From an uncultured Actinomycetes bacterium (GTDB taxonomy: Bacteria; Actinomycetota; Acidimicrobiia; Acidimicrobiales; RAAP-2), in NCBI GenBank assembly GCA_903828785.1, contig CAIKNP010000009.1:40993-104992 (forward strand): a stretch of 64,000 nucleotides of DNA, in the 5' to 3' direction. The notes under the pieces were generated by a model. It was not told where the DNA came from. It did not search any database and saw only the letters and a program-made list of their open reading frames with translations. A program made the position numbers and the translations under genes. Numbering within the stretch: position 1 is the stretch's first letter; each line of letters begins with the position of its first letter. Positions 26,032-34,427 of this stretch are shown piece after piece.

Positions 26032-26637
26032 CTAGGCGACGGGGCTACACACTAATTTGGCAGCCACGAGCAGCATGACAACGCCAATTCCCCCGTCAAG
26101 AACTCGCCACGTCATTGCCCTAGCCATCAGCGGCGACGCCAAGCCTGCTCCAAATCCCAGTAGGGAGAACCACAGGATGGAACTGGTGGCGGCCCCCAGG
26201 GCAAAGAGCCATCGGCCACCAGCGTATTGATTGCCAATCGAGCCCAGCAAGAACACGGTGTCGATATAGACGTGCGGGTTGAGAAAGGTGAGAGCCAAAA
26301 TGGTCGTGATGGCGACTCGCTTGGAGGGGCTTGCTGATTGGGCCGGGGACAAGGATTCACTTCGAACGAGCTTCTCGAACGCACGGTACGCCACGTAGAG
26401 AAGGTACGCCACCCCGACCCAGCGCAGGACCTGGAGCACAATCGGGGCCGACGAAACGATGGCCCCGACACCGCCCACCCCGAGACCAATCAAGGTGATA
26501 TCGGAGGCGATACAGATCGTGACGATTACCGCGACGTGCTGCTTACTCAGCCCCATGCGCAACACGTAGGCGTTCTGCGCACCAATCGCGACGATGAGCG
26601 AAAGACCCGTGAGGAAGCCAGCCAGTAGAACGTTCAT
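26032..26637 (-). CDS. LysE/ArgO-family amino acid exporter
   Basis: This 201-residue inner-membrane protein has six predicted helices. It begins NVLLAGFLTGLSLIVAIGAQNAYVLRMGL, and ILALTFLNPHVYIDTVFLLGSIGNQY is the conserved Asn-Pro helix of LysE and ArgO. These proteins export lysine and/or arginine. No LysG/ArgP-type regulator is next to it. The ATG at 26637 with GAGGG upstream gives the family N-terminus; the track's extra 48 residues run through a hairpin. Confidence 0.92.
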   Translation of the reverse strand: MNVLLAGFLTGLSLIVAIGAQNAYVLRMGLSKQHVAVIVTICIASDITLIGLGVGGVGAIVSSAPIVLQVLRWVGVAYLLYVAYRAFEKLVRSESLSPAQSASPSKRVAITTILALTFLNPHVYIDTVFLLGSIGNQYAGGRWLFALGAATSSILWFSLLGFGAGLASPLMARAMTWRVLDGGIGVVMLLVAAKLVCSPVA

Positions 26638-26654
26638 AGTGGAACCCTCGTGCC

Positions 26655-26674
26655 AAAACACCGTCCCGGTGCTT
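26655..26674 (-). terminator. Hairpin between the mycoredoxin and lysE genes
   Basis: AAGCACCG-GGA-CGGTGTTT on the minus strand, an eight-pair stem with one G-U and a short T run. It would end the redoxin transcript before the exporter gene. Confidence 0.5.
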
Positions 26675-26704
26675 GCTTTCGCGTGCGCGGTAGAAGCTCG
26701 GAAG

Positions 26705-26962
26705 CTAGAGAATCGCCAAATCGGTGAGCTTGGCTTCGAGCACTTCATCACTGGGCTCGATGAGCATCGCGCCATCATCAAAGAAAATGACGGGGATGGT
26801 CGTATTGTTCCCGGTCAGGCCCGCCACCTTCTCGGCCGCCGCAGCGTCTTCGACAACGTCAATGAAGGTGTAAGCCACGTCGTGTGCTTCGAGGAAGGCC
26901 TTTGAGCGGCGGCAATCAGCGCACCAGTCGGCACCGTAAAAAGTTATGCGGGACTCGGTCAT
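26705..26962 (-). CDS. Mycoredoxin-like glutaredoxin
   Basis: This 85-residue cytosolic redoxin begins TESRITFYGADWCADCRRSKAFLEAHDVAYTFIDV, with a CADC redox site. The cis-Pro loop is NTTIPVIFFDDGAMLIEPSDE. It resembles Mrx-type proteins, which use mycothiol in actinobacteria. It is related to the glutaredoxin half of the fusion at 22.0-22.3 kb (CPDC, IIPTLIFPDGSFVSEPSNDE). Start at the ATG at 26962. Confidence 0.9.
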   Translation of the reverse strand: MTESRITFYGADWCADCRRSKAFLEAHDVAYTFIDVVEDAAAAEKVAGLTGNNTTIPVIFFDDGAMLIEPSDEVLEAKLTDLAIL

Positions 26963-27069
26963 TGTTCTGCTCGTTTCTATCAAAGACGTCCTTCCACTAT
27001 AGGAGGCGCCACGAGCGGCCTGGCAAGTTATCCCCTCGACACAAAACGCCGGGCGGCGTTCGCTTGGTA

Positions 27070-27531
27070 CTACAAGTTCAATGTGCGACAGTCAAAACCC
27101 TTGTACTTATCAAGGGCGTTCACGACCGGCGCTGGCACCATGCCCGGCTTGACACACCCGGGGAAGCCGAGGCGAGTCGTGGCCAGTCTCTTCCAGTGGT
27201 TCTGGGATTTCGAGAAGAGCCCGTAGACACCGGCATCCTGCATCGATACGAGGAAGTTGTAGGAATCTTTCGCATTCGCCACAAAGGTGTCCAGTGTGTA
27301 CACCACGCCTTGGTAGAAGACCGTGCGATCCGTACCAAAGTGAACCAGGTCAGTCTTCTGCATGACTTTGTCGGCCATCTTGTAGGCAATGAAGAGTCTG
27401 GTTAGTTCCGCTTTATCCGCACCGGAGAGACCATCCTTGACGGGGGCCGAGGCCGCCATCGCTGCCGAAGACGCAACGAGGGCGGGGACGAGGACGGCAC
27501 TGATGACGAAGATGGCGACGCGACGATTCAC
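27070..27531 (-). CDS. Secreted protein of unknown function
   Basis: This 153-residue protein begins with a signal peptide (NRRVAIFVISAVLVPALVASSAAMAASA, cleavage likely after AMA or AAS). The mature part is mixed helix/strand with FYQGVVYTLDTF and KDSYNFLVSMQDAGVYGLF. Two Cys near the C-terminus (FPGCVKPG and FDCRTLNL) could form a disulfide. The GTG at 27531 has AGGGAGG seven bases upstream, so the track's longer ORF is not used. The family is not recognised. It is the last gene downstream of ubiA but 170 bases away. Confidence 0.7.
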   Translation of the reverse strand: MNRRVAIFVISAVLVPALVASSAAMAASAPVKDGLSGADKAELTRLFIAYKMADKVMQKTDLVHFGTDRTVFYQGVVYTLDTFVANAKDSYNFLVSMQDAGVYGLFSKSQNHWKRLATTRLGFPGCVKPGMVPAPVVNALDKYKGFDCRTLNL

Positions 27532-27700
27532 GGAAAACCTCCCTGGGCGGATCCATCTCACTCTCCCACACGAACGCCTCACCACGACTGGCTCTTCGAA
27601 AGATTTATCTCCACGACCAAGAGTCCTCTGGCATAATTCGCTTCGAATCTCACGCGAATTTTCGTCTTCTTTCCCGGAGCACATCAATACGCGGGGCGGA

Positions 27701-28345
27701 TCAACGGACCAGAGCGAGAACACCGCCCGCGGCCGCGAGTGCAACGGCCACCACCACTGACCACCTGGATCCCAATCGCTGGGGCAGACCCATCAGCCCC
27801 AAGGCGCGATCACTGTCTAGATCCTTGATCACGTTCACGAAGTGAAACGAGCACGAAAACGCAATGCTGGCCAAGACCAGCCAGGTGGGTGGCCATCGAT
27901 GCGCGGCGCGAAATATCACCACGGGCAGTAGACCAAAGGAAACGGCGTAGGGCACGAAGGACAAGGGCGTGCTCTTGAGCCCGAGGTTGTAGGCACTGGC
28001 ACTGGCGAGACCAATGGCGTAGAGAAGGGTACCCGATGGTCCCATAGGGCCCAGCAGTGAGGTCGCGAGAGCCAGGGTCAGGGCCGTGGGCCACAAGCGG
28101 TGCAGAAGGCGCTTCGAAACGCCACCCGCGACGAGGGGTTTGTCCCTTCGCCCGGCGGCGCGATCAGTTGATTCATCAATCAGGTCATTCGTCCAGCCGA
28201 CGAAGCATTGGCCAAAGAACACGGCCAGCGTTAGGTTGAGGGCCGCGGGCCACGGTAGAACCCGGGTCGAGAGGACCAGGGCAATCACGGTGACGAGCCC
28301 CGTCGGACCGGCGTGGAATGCCCGAATTACGGGCGCGAGTGGCAT
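27701..28345 (-). CDS. UbiA-family prenyltransferase, short form
   Basis: This 214-residue integral membrane protein carries the first Asp-rich motif NDLIDESTDRAAGRRDKPLV near residue 53, which binds Mg2+ and prenyl diphosphate. The second is FVNVIKDLDSDRALGL near 172. It is shorter than typical UbiA proteins (about 290), with six or seven helices rather than nine. The acceptor substrate cannot be told. The gene stands divergent from the antiporter gene. Confidence 0.88.
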   Translation of the reverse strand: MPLAPVIRAFHAGPTGLVTVIALVLSTRVLPWPAALNLTLAVFFGQCFVGWTNDLIDESTDRAAGRRDKPLVAGGVSKRLLHRLWPTALTLALATSLLGPMGPSGTLLYAIGLASASAYNLGLKSTPLSFVPYAVSFGLLPVVIFRAAHRWPPTWLVLASIAFSCSFHFVNVIKDLDSDRALGLMGLPQRLGSRWSVVVAVALAAAGGVLALVR

Positions 28346-28351
28346 CTCGCC

Positions 28352-28357
28352 AGATTA
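28352..28357 (-). promoter_or_regulatory. -10 element TAATCT of the ubiA-like gene
   Basis: TAATCT-GGCGAG-ATG on the minus strand. Confidence 0.55.
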
Positions 28358-28416
28358 CGCACTTCTCCCGTCAGGGAGCGTCGGCGCTGCCCTAGGCCCG
28401 AGGAGATACGTCGCTG

Positions 28417-28422
28417 TACGGT
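28417..28422 (+). promoter_or_regulatory. -10 element TACGGT of the antiporter gene
   Basis: TACGGT-GGGGTC-GTG, about 60 bases from the divergent ubiA -10. Confidence 0.5.
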
Positions 28423-28428
28423 GGGGTC

Positions 28429-29589
28429 GTGAAGGAACTTGCGCTCATCTCCTTGGCGGGTCTTCTCGGGCCGCTCCTCGCGCTCTACCGGCGATTCGCG
28501 CTTCCGGTCATCATCGGCGAAATAATTGGCGGCGCCCTGATCGGACCCGCCGTCCTGCATTGGGCACCCACCACTGGTGCATTCTTCTCCACCTTGCACG
28601 ACGCGGGCTTCGCCGTGCTGATGTTCACGGTGGGTATGCACCTCCCGCTTCGCGACAGCACCCTTCGGACGCAAGGGATTCGTGGTGCTATCTCCTTTAT
28701 GGTGACTTTCCTGGCGGGAGGGGTGGCGGGGGCGCTGATCGCCCACCTCAACCACTTCGGACATCCCCTGCTCATCGCCGTCTTAGTTGCCAATTCGTCA
28801 GCCGCCATGGCGCTACCGGTCATCCGCGATCTGCCCGGGCCCGAAGACGCGCTCACCACTCGCCTTATTGTTTGGCTCGTTGTGGCGGACGTGATTTCGA
28901 TCATCCTGGTACCGCTCGCCGTTGTGACGCATCCGCTCATCGATATCCTGACCGGCTCCCTCGCAATTTCCTTCCTGGCGTTCTTGTTCTTTGTCCTTCA
29001 ACGCAGGGCGAATAGCCTTCGCTGGTCTCAAAATCTCCGCGCCCTAAGCGAGCAACTCGGCTGGGGGTGGATGATGCGGGTGAACCTCACCCTTCTCTTT
29101 CTGCTGACCTGGCTGGCGCAGATTAGTTTCACTTCAACCTTGATCGCCGGCTTCGCCAGTGGCGTCGCCGCGGCCGCTCTCGGAGTGAACGATCGTCTCA
29201 ACATTGAGGTCGTGGGCGTGAGTGAAGGATTCTTCATACCGCTCTTCTTCGTAACGCTGGGCATGACCCTTGATCCCGTCGCCCTGGTTCATTGGTCCAC
29301 CTTGAGTTTGGCCCTCGCCTTGACCCTGGCTGCCGTCGTCGCTCACGTTCTGGGGGCGCTCAGTGGGGGGCTGGGCGTACGACGAGGATTAATCGCCACC
29401 GCCCAAGTTGGCGTACCGGCCACCGTCGTGACCCTGGGTATCGCCGACCATTGGCTTTCGCCCAGTCAAGCGGCCGCGATTATGGCGGCCATGATTCTTT
29501 CTATAGGCGTCTGCTCCGTCGGGGCCGTACTCCTCGGTCGCAGCGAACAACTGCGGCGGCGAGGGGCAATTTCGCGAAGCAGCGGCTAA
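28429..29589 (+). CDS. CPA2-family cation:proton antiporter (KefB-like membrane part)
   Basis: This 386-residue membrane protein has about 12 helices. It starts LALISLAGLLGPLLALYRRFALPVIIGEIIGGALIGP, the conserved CPA2 opening. AVLMFTVGMHLPLR and VLVANSSAAMALPVIRDL follow, then FFIPLFFVTLGMTLDP and GLIATAQVGVPATVVTLG. It lacks the C-terminal RCK domain of KefB/KefC. It probably exchanges Na+ or K+ for H+. The stop interlocks with that of the convergent gene. Confidence 0.9.
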   Translation: MKELALISLAGLLGPLLALYRRFALPVIIGEIIGGALIGPAVLHWAPTTGAFFSTLHDAGFAVLMFTVGMHLPLRDSTLRTQGIRGAISFMVTFLAGGVAGALIAHLNHFGHPLLIAVLVANSSAAMALPVIRDLPGPEDALTTRLIVWLVVADVISIILVPLAVVTHPLIDILTGSLAISFLAFLFFVLQRRANSLRWSQNLRALSEQLGWGWMMRVNLTLLFLLTWLAQISFTSTLIAGFASGVAAAALGVNDRLNIEVVGVSEGFFIPLFFVTLGMTLDPVALVHWSTLSLALALTLAAVVAHVLGALSGGLGVRRGLIATAQVGVPATVVTLGIADHWLSPSQAAAIMAAMILSIGVCSVGAVLLGRSEQLRRRGAISRSSG

Positions 29590-29960
29590 GGCATATCCGC
29601 GATGCCGCAGGGGATGGGCGTGTTTTCATCGAGGTGGTAACTCGCGCAGATCCGGTGGTAGCCGTCGGCGACGAGCAACGGATACGAGCCCACGCGTCCC
29701 CGTACCAAGAGCACCGGTGAAAGGAGTGTTCCGTTGTCGACCTTGTGGAAATCAGATTTAACGTGTTCGTTGTCTCGACCCAGCAGTGGCAATTGACTCG
29801 CCCGCAGGAGGTCCTTCGCTTGGAAGAATTGCATGGGGCTCGTGCGCAGCCGGGCCACCAAAGTGTCCGCGAGCTCGAGGGCCAGCACGAGGCCCAAGTA
29901 ATGCCTCGCCGCGTCAAAGTCGTGCGGCTCGGGCGCGTCCATCCAAATTGGCTTATCCAT
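29586..29960 (-). CDS. Conserved actinobacterial protein with a ParB-like fold signature
   Basis: This 124-residue soluble protein reads MDKPIWMDAPEPHDFDAARHYLGLVL at the start and ends with YPLLVADGYHRICASYHLDENTPIPC. The DGYHRI(C)A segment resembles the ParB/Srx GxxRxxA loop. I recognise it as a widespread actinobacterial hypothetical, but no function is established. AGGAGG stands before the ATG. It is divergent from the TetR gene, and the two TetR-type operators lie in the shared 126-base gap. Confidence 0.75.
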   Translation of the reverse strand: MDKPIWMDAPEPHDFDAARHYLGLVLALELADTLVARLRTSPMQFFQAKDLLRASQLPLLGRDNEHVKSDFHKVDNGTLLSPVLLVRGRVGSYPLLVADGYHRICASYHLDENTPIPCGIADMP

Positions 29961-30020
29961 GTTCGAACCTCCTAAAACACCACCCTAGCCATGGGCCAGC
30001 GAGGTCAACAGGCCTAAGAC

Positions 30021-30067
30021 TAGACCGTTTAGTCCATAATTTATTATTGACTGGACTCTGCAGTCCA
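30021..30067 (+). promoter_or_regulatory. Two TetR-type operators around the tetR promoter
   Basis: TGGACT-CTGC-AGTCCA at 30052-30067 is a perfect inverted repeat. TAGACC-GTTT-AGTCCA at 30021-30036 has the same 16-base layout with one degenerate arm, centred 31 bases (three helical turns) away. TTGACT at 30047-30052 and TATGAA at 30070-30075 are spaced 17 bases and could be the -35 and -10, with the perfect operator between them. Autorepression by the downstream TetR is inferred. Confidence 0.7.
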
Positions 30068-30086
30068 TTTATGAAAGAATTGTGCG

Positions 30087-30704
30087 GTGCCAGCACCCGT
30101 CTTGACCACCAGAGGCGCAGCAACGCGCCGGCGTATCGTCACGGTGGCCAGCGACCTCGTGGCCGAAAAGGGACTGGTGCAGCTCTCCCTCGATGACGTG
30201 TGCGAACGAGCCAAAGTTTCCAAAGGCCAGCTCTACCACTACTTTGCGTCCCGCGGTGCTCTGGTCACGGCCCTCACCGAACACGTTGTTACCGAGGTCC
30301 TCGACCTGCAGTCGCCCCTCTTCGCTCAGCTGGACACTTTGGCGGGTCTGCAGTTTTGGGTGAGCGCGGTCGTGCAGTACCACGCCCGCCGTGGCGCCCG
30401 TGGGGGTTGCCCGATCGGCTCACTCATCAGTCAACTCGATCGAGGAGACGAAGCGTCACGCGCGGTCATCGCCAGGGGCTTTCAACAATGGGGCGACGCA
30501 CTGGAGGAAGGTCTCGCCACGATGGTCCGCTCGGGTCACCTCGACGATTCCATCGACCCCGCGTACGAAGCACGACTGCTCGTTATAGCCCTCGAGGGCG
30601 GACTCCTCTTGACCGACGTCTACCGGTCAACCATATGGTTACGTGAAGCACTGGACGCTCGGCTGCAGCACCTGCGCCTTCACCTGGCATCCGCCAGGGT
30701 CTAG
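30087..30704 (+). CDS. TetR-family transcriptional regulator
   Basis: This 205-residue repressor has an N-terminal HTH: TRRRIVTVASDLVAEKGLVQLSLDDVCERAKVSKGQLYHYFASRGALVTAL. The C-terminal domain (residues 80-200) would bind a small ligand. The GTG start lies about 11 bases from the putative -10, so the message has almost no leader. The next gene, 20 bases on, is a drug-type MFS exporter, the usual target of such regulators. The operators upstream support autoregulation. Confidence 0.92.
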   Translation: MPAPVLTTRGAATRRRIVTVASDLVAEKGLVQLSLDDVCERAKVSKGQLYHYFASRGALVTALTEHVVTEVLDLQSPLFAQLDTLAGLQFWVSAVVQYHARRGARGGCPIGSLISQLDRGDEASRAVIARGFQQWGDALEEGLATMVRSGHLDDSIDPAYEARLLVIALEGGLLLTDVYRSTIWLREALDARLQHLRLHLASARV

Positions 30705-30711
30705 CCACTCC

Positions 30712-30717
30712 TAGACT
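30712..30717 (+). promoter_or_regulatory. -10 element TAGACT of the MFS gene
   Basis: TAGACT-CATCGC-GTG; the exporter therefore may also be transcribed apart from tetR. Confidence 0.5.
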
Positions 30718-30723
30718 CATCGC

Positions 30724-32148
30724 GTGAATACCCCCACCGCAGCCGACGTCGAAAAGGGACACCCCCAGCGCTGGCTGATTCTCACCATCATGATGATGGC
30801 CGAGGTCATGGATTTACTCGATGGGACGATCGTCAACGTGGCCGGGCCGTCCCTCAAACGGGATCTCGGCGCTTCACCCTCGTCGCTGCAGTGGATCATC
30901 GGCGGTTACACCTTGGCGCTTGGTGCAGCGCTCATCCTCGGTGGGCGCTTGGGTGACCGCTACGGTCGACGCAACACCTTCTTGCTTGGCATGACCGGGT
31001 TCACCGTGGCTTCGGTGCTTTGCGCCATCGCCAACTCCACTGGTCAACTGATTACTTTTCGCGTGCTGGAGGGTGTCGCCGGGGCCATTCTCTTGCCCCA
31101 GGGACTGGGCCTTATTCGCGAATCCTTCGCCGCGGCCGAATTGGGGAAGGCCTTCGCCGTCTCGGGTCCCATCTACGGCCTAGGCGGCATCCTCGGCCCC
31201 ATCATTGGTGGCTTCCTCATCCAAGCCAACCTCTTCAATCTGTCGTGGCGAATTGTCTTCCTGGTCAACGTACCTATCGGCATCATCGGCGTGGTCGCTG
31301 CTTTCGTGATCTTGCCGAAAAATCCCGGCGATCACGGGGTGACCATCGACCTACTGGGCTCATTGATTATCGCCGTCTCTTCGCTGCTGCTGATTTTACC
31401 CCTCATCCAAGGGCGCGTCGACCACTGGGCGGCGTGGACCTGGATGTCCATGGGGCTCTCCCCCCTTGGTTTCTTCCTCTTCGCTCTTCGAGACCGAGCA
31501 GTGGAACGAGGTGGCAAGACTCCACTGGTCAAGGCCTCCATTTTCGAAAAACGACAATTCGTGGTGGGGGCGGGCACCCTGACGATATTCTTCGCCGGCT
31601 TCACGGGCATCTACCTCATCATTACCCTCTTCTTGCAACTTGGTGAGGGTTTCAGCGCCGCGCAAGCGGGCGTCGCCAATATCCCAATTGCCGTTGGAAC
31701 AGCAATTGGTGGCACCCTTTCGGGGGCCTTCTTGTCCGAGAAACTCGGCCGATTGACCCTGCATCTGGGGGCCGCCTTTCAGCTCGCCGGTGCCGTCGTG
31801 CTGTGGCTGGCCCTAGGGAGCATCAGCCACTTTTCAGTGTGGCACCTGGTGCCCGGCATGGCGCTCTCGGGGGTGGGAACCGGACTAATTGTGGCCGCGC
31901 TCTTCCAGACGATCCTCTCGAGCATCGCCAACGACGAGATCGGTTCGGGTTCGGGTTTTCTCACCGCGGTGCAATCCATTGGCGCTTCCGCTGGTGTGGC
32001 AATTTTCGGAACGCTCTTTTTCGGACCGGCCACTCTTGGTCAGTTCGCCACCGGATTTCGCCACGCCCTCATCGCCCAGTTCATCGTGATTGCCATCTTC
32101 TCGCTGGCGACGTTCGGCTTGAACCGCTTTGCCCCAGCGGCCGAGTGA
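30724..32148 (+). CDS. MFS transporter, DHA2 (EmrB/QacA) type
   Basis: This 474-residue membrane exporter has the DHA2 helix 1 motif (MMAEVMDLLDGTIVNVAGPSLKRDL) and the loop 2-3 motif LGGRLGDRYGRRNTFL. Motif C appears as GPIYGLGGILGPIIGGF. About 14 helices are expected. It would drive proton-coupled efflux of drugs or other hydrophobic compounds. It follows the TetR gene and is its likely target. Confidence 0.93.
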   Translation: MNTPTAADVEKGHPQRWLILTIMMMAEVMDLLDGTIVNVAGPSLKRDLGASPSSLQWIIGGYTLALGAALILGGRLGDRYGRRNTFLLGMTGFTVASVLCAIANSTGQLITFRVLEGVAGAILLPQGLGLIRESFAAAELGKAFAVSGPIYGLGGILGPIIGGFLIQANLFNLSWRIVFLVNVPIGIIGVVAAFVILPKNPGDHGVTIDLLGSLIIAVSSLLLILPLIQGRVDHWAAWTWMSMGLSPLGFFLFALRDRAVERGGKTPLVKASIFEKRQFVVGAGTLTIFFAGFTGIYLIITLFLQLGEGFSAAQAGVANIPIAVGTAIGGTLSGAFLSEKLGRLTLHLGAAFQLAGAVVLWLALGSISHFSVWHLVPGMALSGVGTGLIVAALFQTILSSIANDEIGSGSGFLTAVQSIGASAGVAIFGTLFFGPATLGQFATGFRHALIAQFIVIAIFSLATFGLNRFAPAAE

Positions 32149-32245
32149 ACGAAGTAAAACTCGAAACGGTGCCGCCAGTAGCCCTCTTCATCGGGTCCCG
32201 CTGTGCTACTTTCCCTAGCAATCGTTAAGCACATGAGGGGGCAGT

Positions 32246-33733
32246 ATGAGTACGGGAACATCGACGCCGGGTTCAATGGGAGCGGACGAAGCGTCCAATC
32301 ATCTGACCTTGTCACGAGGCTTTGACTTTCGAGCCATTTTCGCTTTGACCTTCTCAGACATCTCGCCGATTGTTTCCATTTACACGGTCTTTGGCATCAT
32401 TGTGTACATCTGCGGGGCGGGCTTCTGGTGGGCCATGCCCATCGTCTTGGGGGGTCAGCTGCTCGTCGCCGCGACGCTCGGTGACGTCGCGTCCAAGTTT
32501 CCTCTGGCGGGCTCGGTGTACCAGTGGTCGCGCTACTTAGTGAACGCCCGCTACGGCTGGTTCACGGCCTGGGCCTACATCTGGGGTTTGACCATTGCCC
32601 TGGCTACCCTGGCTCTCGGTTCGGCCAACTTCCTCTTAGGCGTACTCAACATCACGACCCTTAGCCACTTCCAGACTGCCTTGGTGGCCTTGGCTTTGAC
32701 CGTCTTCGCGAGTGCGGTCAACATTGCCGGCCGTCAAATACTCAAGTGGTTCTTTTACGTCAGTATCGTGGCCGAGGTCCTCTGTTCGGTCGTGCTGGGA
32801 ACGGTGCTGCTCGTCGCCTACCGCGTGAACCCCATCAGTGTCATCTTTCACAGCGCCGGAGCGACCCACGGCTCGGCCTACTTCTTTGGTCCATTTATCG
32901 CGGCCATTTCGGTGGCCGGCTGGTCCTTCCTCGGTTTCGAAGCGGCGGGATCGGTGGCCGAAGAAGTTGACAGTCCCGGACGCCAGGTTCCGAAGGCCAT
33001 CTTCTTTTCGCTACTCGGCGTTGGGGCCATCGTGCTCTACATCTCCCTGGCCCTCTGCCTCTCCATTCCAAACATTGGTGACGTCATGTCCGGTGCGGTG
33101 GCCTCGCCCATCGCGGCCGTGTTGACGACCCACTTCGGCGCCTCCACCGCCCGGGCCTTCCAGTTGCTCTTCCTCATTGGCTTCTTGGCTAGTTTCATGG
33201 CCGTCCAGGCGGCGGTGACCCGCTGTATTTGGGCCAACGCTCGCGACCGCGTGTTGCCCGCGTCGAACTGGCTGCTCAAGTTAACCAAGCACGAGAAGCT
33301 CCCCTACAACGCCGTCATCTTCACCGGCGTTATCGCCGCCGCCCTGCCCTTCATTAACGACCCCAAGATTTACGGCACCCTGATTAACTTCACCAGCGCC
33401 GGCTTCTTCGTCGCCTACGCCCTACCGGTCTTTGGCGCCCTCTGGTTGCGCACCAAGGGCAAGTGGCAGGCCGGTCCGTGGACGCTGGGTACCTGGGGAC
33501 CGCTGGTCACCTGGGCGGCGTCGGTGTGGTTGGTCTTCGAAATCGTCAACATCCTCTGGCCCCGCGCCGAGCTCTACGGCTCGGGCTTCCTCGCGTGGAG
33601 TGCCATCTACATGGTGCTGGGACTCGCCCTCCTGGGATTCGTGATTCAGGCCTGGGTCTTCCGCGACGGCGGCCGGCACATTCGTCAAGGCAACCTCGAA
33701 GGTATCGAGGGTGTCGACCTCTCCAATCACTGA
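32246..33733 (+). CDS. APC-family amino acid/amine permease
   Basis: This 495-residue importer has 12-14 predicted helices. It opens LTLSRGFDFRAIFALTFSDISPIVSIYTVFG, and GDVASKFPLAGSVYQWSRYLV is the family GxxxxxFPxAGGxYxW motif. GWSFLGFEAAGSVAEEVDSPGRQVPKAI is the helix 6 signature with FE(A)A. It belongs to the amino acid/GABA/choline branch. It heads a run of six co-directional genes, and its end overlaps the next gene by 23 bases. A GGGGG site precedes the ATG. Confidence 0.9.
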   Translation: MSTGTSTPGSMGADEASNHLTLSRGFDFRAIFALTFSDISPIVSIYTVFGIIVYICGAGFWWAMPIVLGGQLLVAATLGDVASKFPLAGSVYQWSRYLVNARYGWFTAWAYIWGLTIALATLALGSANFLLGVLNITTLSHFQTALVALALTVFASAVNIAGRQILKWFFYVSIVAEVLCSVVLGTVLLVAYRVNPISVIFHSAGATHGSAYFFGPFIAAISVAGWSFLGFEAAGSVAEEVDSPGRQVPKAIFFSLLGVGAIVLYISLALCLSIPNIGDVMSGAVASPIAAVLTTHFGASTARAFQLLFLIGFLASFMAVQAAVTRCIWANARDRVLPASNWLLKLTKHEKLPYNAVIFTGVIAAALPFINDPKIYGTLINFTSAGFFVAYALPVFGALWLRTKGKWQAGPWTLGTWGPLVTWAASVWLVFEIVNILWPRAELYGSGFLAWSAIYMVLGLALLGFVIQAWVFRDGGRHIRQGNLEGIEGVDLSNH

Positions 33734-34427
33734 GACCACGTCGCGCGTCGCCTTCGTGACGGGGGCCGCGAGTGGCATAGGGGCGAGCGTCACGCGACTC
33801 TTGCGGGCGTCGGGCTACCGCGTCACCGGCTTTGACTTGCGTCGCGGCGAGGCCGACCTCAACATCATTGGTGACGTCACCGACCCCGCAGGGGTGGCGG
33901 AAGCGGTGGCACAGACGCAGGAGCGATTCGGATCGCTCGACGTCGTGGTGAGCGTGGCTGGTCATTACGAGATGCTCCCGGTCGACGCGATTAGTGACGC
34001 CGACTGGTTGCGCATGATCAACGTGCATCTCGGAGGTCTCACCACTCTGCTCCGTTGCGCCCTTCCGGGCATGCTGGAGAGGCGCAGCGGACGCATCATT
34101 GCGGTCACCAGCGAACTCGCCATCGGCGGCGGTGACCACGACGCGCACTACGCGACGGCCAAGGGGTCCATCATTGGCTTCGTGCGCAGCTTGGCCGTGG
34201 AGCTCGCGGCGAAGGGCGTGCTGGTCAACGCCGTGGCGCCCGGCCCCTGCGATACACCGCTCCTGGCGGCCGACTCACCCTGGCGAGACCGCGCCTACCT
34301 CGACACCTTGCCCGCACGTCGCCTCGCCAACCCGGAGGAAATCGCGGTGGCCGTCGAATTCCTCGCCTCGGAGGCGAGCTTCTGCGTGGGGGAAGTCATC
34401 TCGATTAATTCGGGAGCGGTGATCTGA
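33711..34427 (+). CDS. Short-chain dehydrogenase/reductase (SDR), first
   Basis: This 238-residue NAD(P)-dependent oxidoreductase has the cofactor loop VAFVTGAASGIGASV, an acidic residue after strand 2 (GFDLRRG, suggesting NAD) and the catalytic Ser (VTSEL) with YATAKG as the YxxxK. It ends with a typical SDR tail (VGEVISINSGAVI). Its GTG start lies inside the permease gene, and its stop overlaps the next start as TGATG, so translation is coupled. The substrate is unknown. Confidence 0.9.
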   Translation: MSTSPITETTSRVAFVTGAASGIGASVTRLLRASGYRVTGFDLRRGEADLNIIGDVTDPAGVAEAVAQTQERFGSLDVVVSVAGHYEMLPVDAISDADWLRMINVHLGGLTTLLRCALPGMLERRSGRIIAVTSELAIGGGDHDAHYATAKGSIIGFVRSLAVELAAKGVLVNAVAPGPCDTPLLAADSPWRDRAYLDTLPARRLANPEEIAVAVEFLASEASFCVGEVISINSGAVI

